Origin: an uncultured Collinsella sp.
Lineage (GTDB): Bacteria > Actinomycetota > Coriobacteriia > Coriobacteriales > Coriobacteriaceae
Reading direction: 5' to 3'
Assembly (NCBI GenBank): GCA_900542315.1
Contig: UQMV01000004.1
Location: forward strand, 20,865-84,864
Length of the DNA stretch: 64,000 nucleotides
The notes under the pieces were generated by a model. It was not told the origin of the DNA, did not search any database, and saw only the letters and a program-made list of their open reading frames with translations. Shown here piece after piece: positions 42,919-52,108 of this stretch (positions are counted from its first letter, which is position 1; each line of letters opens with the position of its first letter). The translations under genes and the position numbers were made by a program.

Positions 42919-42996
42919 CCCTTTTATAACTTGCGGTGGAATAGTTCCTGTTTGCGGCAGAATAGGGCTTAAACAGGGACTATTCCACCGCAACTG
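42919..42996. repeat. Intergenic hairpin element, copy 1
   Basis: TTGCGGTGGAATAGTTCCTG (42931-42950) and three more bases pair with 42971-42993, 22 of 23 Watson-Crick plus one wobble. The loop is GCGGCAGAATAGGGCTT. It has the same start (CCCTTTTATAAC) and loop core as copy 2 at 44.1 kb and lies 15 bp before the next gene. Confidence 0.88.
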
Positions 42997-43008
42997 AAGG
43001 GGGCTGTC

Positions 43009-44028
43009 GTGGGCCATCGGGATTCATGTAATGATTCGCGTGGGGTTCGTTGGGGCATTTTGGGCGCTGGGCACATTTCTCATCGATTTGCATCGTCGCT
43101 CAAGAAGGTCGACGGGGCACGGCTGGTGGCTGCGGCCGGTCGCACTCCTGCACATGTCGAGGAATTTTGCCGAGCGTTTTCGATCGATGCTGCGCATGGC
43201 CATGCCTCGGCCGACGATAGCGGCGATGCGGCTTATGACGCGCTGATTGCCGACCCCGATGTCGACGCAATCTACTTGGCTCTTCCGCATGGCATGCATG
43301 CCCGCTGGGCCTGCCGGGCCTTGCGTGCCGGAAAGGCCGTGCTGTGCGAAAAGCCGGCCGTTTTGAGTGAGGAAGAGGCTCTCTCGATCGCCTCCACCTC
43401 TCGCGAGCGCGGCGTGCTGTTTATGGAGGCGATGAAGAATCGGTTTTGCCCGATGCGCACTCGCGTGAAAGACTTGCTTGCGTCGGGTGAGCTTGGCCGT
43501 ATTGTCTCGATTGAAAGCGTGCAAAAGCTCGATTACGGCGAGTCTCCTTCGGGCTATCTGCTTGATCCGCTGCAGGGCGGCTGTCTATATGACATGGGCT
43601 GTTATGCGGTCGGTTGGTTTGAGGATTTGCTCGCGGGCGCGTGCGAGGTTTCGTCCCGTGAAGTTCGCTGGCGTGACGTATCGGGCGGTCGCGTCGATTG
43701 GGCCGACGAGATCCATATGAGCGTCGGCGGTACACCCATTCATATGGTGTGCGACGGCGAAGCAACATATGAAAGCCGCTTAACGATTGCCTGTGAGCGG
43801 GGCTCGTTGGAAATCGAGCGGCTCCATCGCCCCGAGCTCGCTCATGTGAAGTATTCCGACGGTCGAGTACTCGAAATCGATGCACCATTTGAAGTCGATG
43901 ATTTTTACGGTGAGGCGTCGCATGCGACGCAGCTCATTCAGGCGGGGAAACTCGAAAGCCCCATCATGCCCCTTGCCGCCACGCAGCGCTGTGCGCACAT
44001 CATCGACGCGATTCGCTTGAAACTTTAG
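43009..44028 (+). CDS. Gfo/Idh/MocA family oxidoreductase (second)
   Basis: The 339-residue protein has an N-terminal dinucleotide fold (WGILGAGHISHRFASSL), the catalytic-Lys motif AVLCEKPAVLSEEE and a C-terminal domain with YDMGCYAVGWFEDLL. Substrate is a sugar or cyclitol, unknown. GTG at 43009 with AAGGGGG five bases upstream. The hairpin element covers the region just before it. Confidence 0.88.
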   Translation: MGHRDSCNDSRGVRWGILGAGHISHRFASSLKKVDGARLVAAAGRTPAHVEEFCRAFSIDAAHGHASADDSGDAAYDALIADPDVDAIYLALPHGMHARWACRALRAGKAVLCEKPAVLSEEEALSIASTSRERGVLFMEAMKNRFCPMRTRVKDLLASGELGRIVSIESVQKLDYGESPSGYLLDPLQGGCLYDMGCYAVGWFEDLLAGACEVSSREVRWRDVSGGRVDWADEIHMSVGGTPIHMVCDGEATYESRLTIACERGSLEIERLHRPELAHVKYSDGRVLEIDAPFEVDDFYGEASHATQLIQAGKLESPIMPLAATQRCAHIIDAIRLKL

Positions 44029-44087
44029 GGCGTGGGGGCATGGCACCAGCGCCTGGAATGCCTTGGAGGCCTTTGCCCCTGATGCCC

Positions 44088-44163
44088 CTTTTATAACTTG
44101 CGGTGGAATACGGTCCGTTTGCGCCAAAATAGGGCACCAATAGACCGTATTTCACCGCAACTG
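44088..44163. repeat. Intergenic hairpin element, copy 2
   Basis: The left arm (44098-44120) starts TTGCGGTGGAATACGGTCCG and pairs with 44139-44160 (TTGCGGTGAAATACGGTC read from the other strand), with two G-U pairs and one mismatch. The loop is GCGCCAAAATAGGGCACC. The stem core differs from copy 1 on both sides. Confidence 0.88.
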
Positions 44164-44180
44164 ATGAGGGGGAGTTGGAG

Positions 44181-45047
44181 ATGCTGACGATCGGGTGCCA
44201 TCTTTCGACGACGAAGGGCTATCGGGCAATGGGGGAGACAGCGTTGTCCATTGGCGCCAATACCTTTGCATTCTTTACGCGCAACCCGCGCGGCGGCAAG
44301 GCGAAAGACCTTGACATGGATGACGTGGCGGCCCTGCGCGAGCTTATGGAGCAAAACGACTTTGGCCCGCTCGTGGCTCATGCCCCGTATACCTATAACC
44401 CCTGCTCAGCCAAAGAGCGGGCGCGCGAGTTTGCCCTGGAGGCCATGGCAGAGGACCTGCGGCGCATGGAGGCGCTGCCCGGCAACTACTACAACTTCCA
44501 TCCCGGTGCGCATGTGGGGCAGGGCTCCGACGCCGGCATTCAGATGATTGTCGACACCCTGTGCCAAGTGATGTTTGAGGGCCAGCAGACGACGGTGCTG
44601 CTCGAGACCATGGCCGGCAAGGGTACCGAGGTGGGCCGCAGCTTTGAGGAGCTGGCGTGCATTATCGAGGGCGTTGCCGCCAAGTGCCCAGAGCTGTCCG
44701 ATAAGCTGGGCGTTTGTTTGGACACCTGCCATGTGAGCGATGCCGGCTACGACATCATCCATGATCTGGACGGCGTACTCGACGAGTTCGACCGCGTGGT
44801 GGGTATCGATCGCTTGCACGCCGTACACATCAACGATTCGAAGAACCCTTGTGGCGCCCATAAAGATCGTCACGAGTGCATCGGCAAGGGATACCTTGGC
44901 AGCGAGGAATTTGGTGGCGGTATGCAGGTTATGCAGAATATTGTATCGAATGGCCACTTGCGTTCGCTTCCGTTTATTTTGGAGACTCCGAACGAACTTG
45001 CAGGTTATGCAGCTGAAATTAGACTATTAAGGTCATTTCAGCAGTAA
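44181..45047 (+). CDS. nfo: Deoxyribonuclease IV (endonuclease IV)
   Basis: Nfo cuts DNA at abasic sites in base-excision repair, using three zinc ions. The 288-residue protein fits the AP2Ec barrel: LTIGCHLSTTKGY, VAHAPYTYNPCS, FHPGAHVGQG, LLETMAGKGTEVG, LGVCLDTCHVSDAGYD, VHINDSKNPCGAHKDRHECIGKG. The ATG at 44181 follows a GGGGGAG site; the TTG six bases upstream is too close to it. It is preceded by the second copy of the hairpin element. Confidence 0.95.
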   Translation: MLTIGCHLSTTKGYRAMGETALSIGANTFAFFTRNPRGGKAKDLDMDDVAALRELMEQNDFGPLVAHAPYTYNPCSAKERAREFALEAMAEDLRRMEALPGNYYNFHPGAHVGQGSDAGIQMIVDTLCQVMFEGQQTTVLLETMAGKGTEVGRSFEELACIIEGVAAKCPELSDKLGVCLDTCHVSDAGYDIIHDLDGVLDEFDRVVGIDRLHAVHINDSKNPCGAHKDRHECIGKGYLGSEEFGGGMQVMQNIVSNGHLRSLPFILETPNELAGYAAEIRLLRSFQQ

Positions 45048-45194
45048 TGACTGTCACAAAGTGGAGTATTCCATTCACGTTATGGGTTTGTTTCAATCAG
45101 TTTTCTCATTGCAGATTCGTAATTCCGGGTGCATAATAGCCAACAGTTTTTGCAGACCTCTGAATTAAACGAGGTCACCGGAAGGAGACTGATT

Positions 45195-46055
45195 ATGAAG
45201 TTGAAGAAGCTTGGCGCATTTGCCGCCACGGGCGCTATGGCGCTCGCCCTTGCTCTGACGGGCTGCGGCTCGTCCAACGCCACCTCTGGTTCTGATGCCG
45301 GTTCCAGCAGCTCTGACGACGCTAAGGTCGAGAAGGTCGACGGCTCCAAGGAGTACGCGCTCGTCAAGGACGGCACGCTGACCGTCGGCACCTCTGCCGA
45401 GTACGCGCCGTTTGAGTATAAGGATGACAACGGCGACTACCAGGGCTTTGACCTTGAGCTCATCAAGGCTATCGGTGACAAGCTGGGTCTGGATGTCGAG
45501 TACGTCAACAACGACTTCGACACGCTGGTTCCGGGCGTCGCTTCGGGCGCCAAGTATGACGTCGCCATCGCGGCTATCACCGACACGCTCGAGCGTGAGA
45601 AGGAAGTCACTTTCTCTGATTCCTACTACATGGACGATCAGGCTATCGTGACCAAGGTCGATAACACCGACATCACGGCCGACAACTACAGCGAGAAGCT
45701 CAACAACGCCGACGCTACCATCATCGTCCAGTCTGGCTCAACCGCCGAGGCTTTTGCCCAGGAGAACTTCCCCAAGGCCAAGATCGTCCCCTACAAGGAC
45801 GCCACCGAGTGCTTCAGCGCCCTGCAGTCCGATAAGGGCGACGCCGTAGTCACCAACCGCTCCGTTGCCAGCCAGCTGACCGCCGAGCAGTTCAACACCT
45901 GCCAGACCATCAAGCAGATCAGCACCGGCGAGGAGTACGCCATCGCCATCAACCAGGGCAACACCAAGCTCAAGGACGACATCAACCAGGCCATCAAGGA
46001 CCTGACCGACGACGGTACCGTCGACGCCCTCATGGCTAAGTACAATATCAAGTAA
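45195..46055 (+). CDS. Amino-acid ABC transporter substrate-binding lipoprotein
   Basis: The 286-residue protein has a lipoprotein signal (LALALTGC, Cys near residue 24), a Ser/Asp-rich linker and a type II binding fold with TVGTSAEYAPFEYKD and GFDLELIKAIGDKLG, the start of the polar amino-acid-binding family. AAGGAG precedes the ATG at 45195. The permease and ATPase genes follow after an attenuating terminator, which would leave more binding protein than membrane protein. Substrate is probably a polar amino acid such as glutamine, cystine or arginine. Confidence 0.92.
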   Translation: MKLKKLGAFAATGAMALALALTGCGSSNATSGSDAGSSSSDDAKVEKVDGSKEYALVKDGTLTVGTSAEYAPFEYKDDNGDYQGFDLELIKAIGDKLGLDVEYVNNDFDTLVPGVASGAKYDVAIAAITDTLEREKEVTFSDSYYMDDQAIVTKVDNTDITADNYSEKLNNADATIIVQSGSTAEAFAQENFPKAKIVPYKDATECFSALQSDKGDAVVTNRSVASQLTAEQFNTCQTIKQISTGEEYAIAINQGNTKLKDDINQAIKDLTDDGTVDALMAKYNIK

Positions 46056-46077
46056 AATAACTACTTGATTGCGCGCG

Positions 46078-46108
46078 GGCCCTTTCCGTTTTGGCGGAAA
46101 GGGCCTTT
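46078..46108 (+). terminator. Internal terminator after the binding-protein gene
   Basis: GGCCCTTTCCG (46078-46088) pairs perfectly with 46095-46105 and is followed by TTTG. The short T-run suggests partial read-through to the permease gene. Confidence 0.8.
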
Positions 46109-46171
46109 GCGCTTCTTGAATGGGCGTCATCCCGTCCCGTTATGTCGGCAACTTAAACGTTAGGAGCCACC

Positions 46172-47533
46172 TTGTCTCGATTGAACCAAGGAGCTATGGG
46201 CCAGAGCTATCCACTGCCCTCGATGCTCCAAAAGCTAGCCTGCGCTTTGGCTGTGGCATTCGCCCTGGTGTGCGCGGGGGCCTGCGTGCCCACGACCGCC
46301 CAGGCGCTTGAGACCGCAAAGATCACCGCCCGACCCAATACCGGTTCGGGTAGCGACGTGGTCGGTGGCACCGAGACCCGCATTACCTGGGAAGTTCAGG
46401 CCGATGCCGACGAGGAGCTGAGCGGTCTTTCTTTGACGTTTGTCGACGGCACGACGTTTGGTACCGATGACACGCGATTGACGATGCTCTCGGGCGAGGA
46501 CCTCATGGATCGTACGCCCATGAAACCTACGTGCAAGGCTGACGGCCAGACGCTCACGATTGACTTTGGTGAGACGGCGCCTGCCGGCGGCTATTTCCGC
46601 GTCGAGGTTTACGGCGTGACCTTCCCCGTCGAGGGCGGCGATGAGGCCTTTAGCGGCACCTATACGCTCGCTGACGGGTCGACCAAGAAGATCTCCAAGA
46701 TTCCTCCCGTCGAGATTAAGGGCGTGACGGCATTCGATAACTTCCTGGCCGACCTTAAGGAGCAGCCGTGGGTCGAGGCGTGGAACTCCAATATGTTTCT
46801 GCGCCTGTTCTTAAACCCGGTCATTTTGACCCAAAGCCTGCCGATCGTCTTTAAGGGCTTCCTCATGTCGCTCTCGATCGTGCTCGTGGCGTTTCCGCTG
46901 GCAATCCCCTTTGGCTTTGCCTTGTCGCTCATGCGCATCTCCAAGTCGCGCATCCTGCGTTGCCTTGCCGGCATCTATGTGAATATCATTCGCGGTACGC
47001 CGGCGTTCCTGCAGATCTATATCGCGTTCTTCGGTCTGCCGTTGGCCGGCGTCAAGGTGGACGACTATGTCTTGGGCGTCATCGTCATGGCCATGAACTC
47101 GTCTGCGTACCTGTGCGAGATCTTTCGTGCCGGTATTCAATCGATCCCCAAGGGCCAAAACGAGGCTGCTCGCTCTCTGGGCATGAATGCCTTCCAGACG
47201 CTGCTCTACGTTATGATTCCGCAGACGTTCCGCAATGTTTTGCCTACGCTGACCAGCGAGTTTATCTTGCTTTACAAGGATACGTCGCTGCTTGCCGCCG
47301 TGGGTGTGGTCGAGATCGTCATGAACGCCCGTACCATCGTGGCCACGACGGGCTCCATTACACCGTACGTGGTTGCCGCCCTGTTCTATCTGGTCATCAC
47401 CCTGCCGCTCGCTCGCTTGGTGAGCGGTCTTGAGGCAAGGCTTTTGGGCACGACCGAGACCAAGAAGAAGCGTCCCGCCAAGAGCGCCGGACAGGTTGTC
47501 GCGACGCCTGCCGATCACATCGCCGGTCTGTAA
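46172..47533 (+). CDS. Amino-acid ABC permease fused to an N-terminal extracytoplasmic domain
   Basis: The C-terminal half (about 205-430) is a typical HisM/GlnP-type permease: ILTQSLPIVFKGFLMSLSIV start, GIYVNIIRGTPAFLQI, SLGMNAFQTLLYVMIPQTFRNVLP (coupling helix EAARSLGM) and several membrane helices. The first 200 residues are different: a signal-like helix (LACALAVAFALVCAGACV), then a beta-rich polar domain of about 140 residues (e.g. ITWEVQADADEELSGLSL) before the first permease helix. The start is TTG with TAGGAG five bases upstream; the ATG at 46196 is too close to its site. The extra domain may contact the binding protein or wall. Confidence 0.88.
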   Translation: MSRLNQGAMGQSYPLPSMLQKLACALAVAFALVCAGACVPTTAQALETAKITARPNTGSGSDVVGGTETRITWEVQADADEELSGLSLTFVDGTTFGTDDTRLTMLSGEDLMDRTPMKPTCKADGQTLTIDFGETAPAGGYFRVEVYGVTFPVEGGDEAFSGTYTLADGSTKKISKIPPVEIKGVTAFDNFLADLKEQPWVEAWNSNMFLRLFLNPVILTQSLPIVFKGFLMSLSIVLVAFPLAIPFGFALSLMRISKSRILRCLAGIYVNIIRGTPAFLQIYIAFFGLPLAGVKVDDYVLGVIVMAMNSSAYLCEIFRAGIQSIPKGQNEAARSLGMNAFQTLLYVMIPQTFRNVLPTLTSEFILLYKDTSLLAAVGVVEIVMNARTIVATTGSITPYVVAALFYLVITLPLARLVSGLEARLLGTTETKKKRPAKSAGQVVATPADHIAGL

Positions 47534-47545
47534 GGAGGTCCTATC

Positions 47546-48298
<753 letters not shown>

Positions 48299-48323
48299 TC
48301 GTTTTATATGACTGACATAGCAG

Positions 48324-48359
48324 AAAACGGGAGCTGGATGTGATCCGGCTCCCGTTTTT
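48324..48359 (+). terminator. Terminator of the amino-acid transporter operon
   Basis: AAAACGGGAGC (48324-48334) pairs perfectly with GCTCCCGTTTT (48348-48358) with a 13-base loop and T-run. Confidence 0.92.
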
Positions 48360-48415
48360 GTTGGGACGCGAATGTGTTTTGGTGCAGAGCGCGTTACGGG
48401 CGGAGCTCATTGCCG

Positions 48416-48835
48416 CTAGGCCAGCTCCGCTCCAAGCACGCGACAGGCGGTCTCGCCCTCATCATCGGGCGCATCGTAGCAAATGACGGAATCGACGACA
48501 TTGACGCCCGCCTCGTCGGCGTCGGCCTTCCAGTTGTCCATCCACTCGCCCTCGGCCCACGAATAAGAGCCAAAGAGGACGACCTTCTTGTCACCGAGGG
48601 TCTCCTTGACCTCGTCCCACATAGGCTGGAACTCGTCATACTCAAGCTCCTCGGAACCCATGGCGGGGCAGCCGAAGGCAATGGCGTCATAGTTGGCGGC
48701 CTTGTCTGCGGAGAAGTCGGCGCAGGAGATGACCTCTGCCTCGGCGCCGGCACCGGTTGCACCCTCGGCAACGAAGTTTGCCATGGCCTCGGTGTTGCCT
48801 GTACCGCTCCAGTAGACGACGGCGATCTTGCTCAT
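48416..48835 (-). CDS. Flavodoxin
   Basis: The 139-residue protein is a short-chain flavodoxin with the FMN phosphate loop VVYWSGTGNTEAMA and the flavin-contact region FGSYSWAEGEW. Flavodoxin replaces ferredoxin when iron is scarce. The ATG at 48835 follows AAAGGA at six bases. The DUF3793 gene ends 46 bp upstream on the same strand, a pairing seen in other anaerobes. Confidence 0.93.
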   Translation of the reverse strand: MSKIAVVYWSGTGNTEAMANFVAEGATGAGAEAEVISCADFSADKAANYDAIAFGCPAMGSEELEYDEFQPMWDEVKETLGDKKVVLFGSYSWAEGEWMDNWKADADEAGVNVVDSVICYDAPDDEGETACRVLGAELA

Positions 48836-48881
48836 ATGTTTTCCTTTCGGTTGTGCGGCGTGCGGCCGCGTCTTGTATGCT

Positions 48882-49586
48882 CTATCGGGTTGCCTGGACA
48901 AGTTGTCCCAGGGTGCAGCCCTGTTGATAGATGTAGGTAAGGTATTGCGTGCATGCGCGATAGGAATCGAAGGTCGTGAGCGCCTGCTCAACGTTTGTGT
49001 ATACCTTCCATGCGCCAAAGACCTTATAGTTTTCGCCGTGCTGGACGATAAACTGATGGACATCTTCGTAGGGATAGCCCAAAAAATAGCCAATTTCGTG
49101 GGGGAACTCGCATATGCACCCCGTATCGCAGTGCCTATTTCGCGCGAGTGCGCAGACGCTGCCGTCATAGGCGCTTTCTGCGGCATTGCTGCTTGCCAGC
49201 GTGATGCGCGCGGCGAGATGCACCAGGGATGCGGGCAGGTTGTGGACATCGTAACCTTCGGCGGCTAGCGCCGTCGTGGCACGGGGGTCGGAGAGGTATC
49301 GCATGAGGTCCGCAGGGCGATACACATAGATGAGCGCTCCGCAGGGGCGCCAGACCAAAACGCTCATATGGATTCCGAGTGGCTGGAGCTCGCGGTTGCA
49401 TTGGGCTATGACGGCGAGCAGGCGAGAGCGTCGCTCTTCGATATGGGCGGCGCCGGGTTTTCCGTTTTGGTTGGCGTAAACGCCGGGATAGGTAAAGAGC
49501 GAAGCCGGCTTGATACCTGCGAGCGTAGGGGAGCAGTTGCGCACGACAGCCGTTTGGTATGTTGGGATGTCAATGGTTCGAGTCAC
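48882..49586 (-). CDS. DUF3793 family protein
   Basis: The 234-residue protein matches the DUF3793 pattern: a body rich in Cys (CALARNRHCDTGCICEF), HEIGYFLGYPYEDVHQFIV, GAWKVYTNVEQALTTFDSY and a closing CTQYLTYIYQQG. Its activity is unknown, but the family often sits beside flavodoxin and iron- or heme-responsive genes. The GTG start has AAAGGAG five bases upstream. It is likely transcribed with the flavodoxin gene. Confidence 0.82.
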   Translation of the reverse strand: MTRTIDIPTYQTAVVRNCSPTLAGIKPASLFTYPGVYANQNGKPGAAHIEERRSRLLAVIAQCNRELQPLGIHMSVLVWRPCGALIYVYRPADLMRYLSDPRATTALAAEGYDVHNLPASLVHLAARITLASSNAAESAYDGSVCALARNRHCDTGCICEFPHEIGYFLGYPYEDVHQFIVQHGENYKVFGAWKVYTNVEQALTTFDSYRACTQYLTYIYQQGCTLGQLVQATR

Positions 49587-49679
49587 GATGCTCCTTTCGG
49601 GTCCTCAGTTGTTAGCCTAGGAAAACTTATACACGAAAGTAAGCCATGGTCAACAAAAAAGTTTGAAGAGGGAAACTAA

Positions 49680-49733
49680 TTGACCGAACGGACACGATTT
49701 TGGGTTAAGATGGGGACACCCCATGGGGGTATC
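49680..49733 (+). promoter_or_regulatory. Promoter and CsoR-like operator of the HMA gene
   Basis: TTGACC (49680-49685) and TAAGAT (49706-49711) are 20 bases apart. Just downstream ACACCCCATGGGGGTAT (49716-49732) is a G-C-rich palindrome like copper-sensing CsoR operators (ATACCCCC-N-GGGGTAT type). The gene behind it encodes a heavy-metal-binding domain. Which regulator binds is inference; no csoR gene is in the window. Confidence 0.6.
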
Positions 49734-49761
49734 TAGATAGTGCTACTTGAAAGGGGAACGC

Positions 49762-50145
49762 ATGAGCGACTTGCTCAACCCTGCGAATCTCATCGTGTTG
49801 GCCGTCATTGCCGTCGGCATGTTTTTTGGACTGCGTCGCATTGTCGCTTCGACACACGGAAAGAGCTGCTGCAGCGATGGCGCGAGCGGTAAGAAGGCCA
49901 AAAAGGTTGTTGTGGTGGATACCGATGCATCGCACTATCCCTATAGCGATGAGCTGCTCATCGGCGGCATGAGCTGTGACGGCTGCGCTCAGAACGTAGC
50001 CAATGCTCTCAATGCGCTGGATGGCGTGTGGGCAACGGTGACGTATGCGGACCACACAGCGCGCGTGCGCTCCAAGCGGCCGATCGATCGCGGTGTCCTT
50101 GAGGCTGCCGTGAGAGATGCGGGTTACTACGTCATGACGCTGTAG
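49762..50145 (+). CDS. Membrane-anchored heavy-metal-associated domain protein
   Basis: The 127-residue protein has one N-terminal membrane helix (LIVLAVIAVGMFFGL), a Lys/Cys-rich linker with CC (HGKSCCSDGASGKK, like FeoB-associated Cys-rich proteins), and an HMA domain with the metal motif GMSCDGC. It could hand copper, or another soft metal, to an exporter. The ATG at 49762 follows AAAGGGGAA; an earlier TTG start is possible. No P-type copper ATPase is adjacent. Confidence 0.82.
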   Translation: MSDLLNPANLIVLAVIAVGMFFGLRRIVASTHGKSCCSDGASGKKAKKVVVVDTDASHYPYSDELLIGGMSCDGCAQNVANALNALDGVWATVTYADHTARVRSKRPIDRGVLEAAVRDAGYYVMTL

Positions 50146-50171
50146 GCCTTGCCTTGGATGCGCGTCCTTGC

Positions 50172-50597
50172 CTAGGCTCGTCCGCGTAGCTCGATGTCCT
50201 GGATGTCGTCGAAGTCGATGGCGATATCTTTGAGCTTGAGGAGTTTGAAAGCAGGGAGCGCCTCGTCGAGGATGCCGGTGCGGCTGCGATAGCCGTATGT
50301 ATCGTAATAGGTGACACGAACCAAGTCGCCACGCTTGAGGCCCTCGAGCTTTTTCGAAAGTTCGAGGGCTTTTTCTTCTGTGAGTTCGCATTTTGGCTCG
50401 GCGGTGATCTCTTGTTTACGCACGAGCTCGTAGTATCCCGTGAGGGCGGCAAAGGGCATAAACTGCGCGGCACGGCCGGCACGGACGGTGCCGTTGGCGG
50501 TGAGCTTTGGGTCGGCGGAGCGACGTCTTCTCTCGGGGTCCGCTAGGCGTTCAAAAGGTGTCGGTGGCCGCATCGGCTGTTGTTGGGACTTAGGCAC
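50172..50597 (-). CDS. YolD-like protein
   Basis: The 141-residue protein has the YolD signature RAAQFMPFAALTGYYELV and a C-terminal beta region. YolD-like proteins are small partners of Y-family polymerases in Firmicutes and relatives. It overlaps the polymerase gene by eight bases and reads with it from a LexA-controlled promoter. Confidence 0.85.
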   Translation of the reverse strand: MPKSQQQPMRPPTPFERLADPERRRRSADPKLTANGTVRAGRAAQFMPFAALTGYYELVRKQEITAEPKCELTEEKALELSKKLEGLKRGDLVRVTYYDTYGYRSRTGILDEALPAFKLLKLKDIAIDFDDIQDIELRGRA

Positions 50598-52095
50598 GAT
50601 GTCCTCCTACCTGATCGTTGCGTTCGCGCGCGGTGGCGCCGGCGGTAAAGCTCAGCCCCTTAACCAGCGCGTTCTTGCCGTATTTGCCTTTCACGGCCAG
50701 CACGGCGCGTGCCAGGTCGCGCTCGCGCTCATCGGCCTCGATATCGCTGAACAGATCGATGGTGGCAAATTCCTCGGGCATGAGGTTGCCAAATCCCAGA
50801 TTGATGCGCTTGACCGGTCGTTTGGGATCGACGGTCTGCGCCCAGAGCTCATCGAAATAGCCCATGATCTTCTTAAACGAATTGGTACGCTCGCTCAGCT
50901 TTCGCGAGGCGTTAGAGTGCGCAAAGAGCGCGGCGTAGCCACCGCGCGGCTTGCCGCCGTGCTCGCCCACAAAGATGCCGTCAATTGCCTGAGCCTCTCG
51001 TACCAAACGCCGGCGTTCATCGTCACGCTGAACGGGCTTGGGCGCGCGGCGCGCGAGCTCGGGGCCGGCGGTTGCGGCGGGTTCGATGCTCGATGTGCTT
51101 GAGCGCAGGTGCCCACAACCATCTATATATTGCGCCGTTCCGCTGGCATCGAGCCGTCGGATGTCGGCGCGCTCGCTTGCATAGCCCACAAAGAGCGAGA
51201 TGCTGTCGCAGACCACGTGCTTATCGACCAAGTCCAACACGGCGGCATCGACCATCTCGCGCAAAACCGTATAGGCCTGCTCATAGGCATAGCCCTTCGA
51301 GAGCACCTGTCCTGTGGTAGTCGAGGTCGCCTGCGGGCGATAAGCTTGGATATCGGCGATGGTTGTCGGCTCACGCCCGAGGGCGTGGTCGATAAGATAT
51401 TCGGCATTGACGCCGAGTTCGTCGTAGAGCAGGTTCTCGTCGAGTGCGGCGACGCCCATCAGGTCGTAGACGCCGTATTTCTCGAGACGGGCCGCCACGC
51501 CGGGGCCGATGCCCCAGATGTCGGTGATGGGGCGATGGGGCCAGATCTCCTTGCGAAAGGTCTCGTCGTCGAGTTTGCCGATACGACTGGGCACGTGCTT
51601 GGCGGTGATATCGAGTGCAACCTTGGCCTGGAACAGGTTGGGGCCGATGCCGACCGTCGCCGTGATGCCGGTGCGCGCCAAGACCTCGTCGCGCAACATG
51701 CATGCGAAGCCTTCCGCATCGGTGTGATAGAGGTCCAGATAGGGTGTCACGTCGATAAAGCACTCATCGATGGAGTAGACGTGCACGTCCTGGGGGCTGA
51801 CGTATTCCAGATAGATACCGTAGATTTGCGCTGACACCTCCATGTAGTGCTGCATGCGCGGTACGGCCTTGATGTAGTCGATGCCGTCGGGAATCTCGAA
51901 CAGGCGGCAGCGGTTGTGAATACCTAAGTCCTTCATGGCCTGTGTGATGGCGAGGCAGATGGTCGTGCGCCCGCGCGATTCGTCGGCAACGACCAGGCAT
52001 GTAGTGAGTGGGTCGAGTCCGCGGTCGACGCACTCGACGCTGGCGTAAAACGTCTTAAGGTCGATGCAGATATAGGTGCGACGCTCGTGCCCCAC
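50590..52095 (-). CDS. Y-family DNA polymerase (UvrX/UmuC-like)
   Basis: The 501-residue polymerase copies damaged DNA in the SOS response. It has the first metal Asp12 in YICIDLKTFYASVEC, the catalytic YSIDECFID with Asp110/Glu111, a helix-hairpin-helix region (WGIGPGVAARLEKYG) and the little-finger domain, plus a long insert (about 330-400) rich in Arg/Ser. No beta-clamp motif could be confirmed. The GTG at 52095 has GGGAGG five bases upstream, which places the two LexA boxes correctly in front; frames up to 52167 would overlap them. yolD follows. Confidence 0.92.
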   Translation of the reverse strand: MGHERRTYICIDLKTFYASVECVDRGLDPLTTCLVVADESRGRTTICLAITQAMKDLGIHNRCRLFEIPDGIDYIKAVPRMQHYMEVSAQIYGIYLEYVSPQDVHVYSIDECFIDVTPYLDLYHTDAEGFACMLRDEVLARTGITATVGIGPNLFQAKVALDITAKHVPSRIGKLDDETFRKEIWPHRPITDIWGIGPGVAARLEKYGVYDLMGVAALDENLLYDELGVNAEYLIDHALGREPTTIADIQAYRPQATSTTTGQVLSKGYAYEQAYTVLREMVDAAVLDLVDKHVVCDSISLFVGYASERADIRRLDASGTAQYIDGCGHLRSSTSSIEPAATAGPELARRAPKPVQRDDERRRLVREAQAIDGIFVGEHGGKPRGGYAALFAHSNASRKLSERTNSFKKIMGYFDELWAQTVDPKRPVKRINLGFGNLMPEEFATIDLFSDIEADERERDLARAVLAVKGKYGKNALVKGLSFTAGATARERNDQVGGHRA

Positions 52096-52108
52096 GCGTC
52101 CTCCCATC

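Noticed and set aside
49570..49640. tRNA-like GGTTCGAGTC at 49.57 kb and a DtxR-like box TTAGCCTAGG at 49.61 kb
   Set aside because: The first lies in the start of the DUF3793 gene and no cloverleaf forms. The second has only one half-site and no regulator in view.
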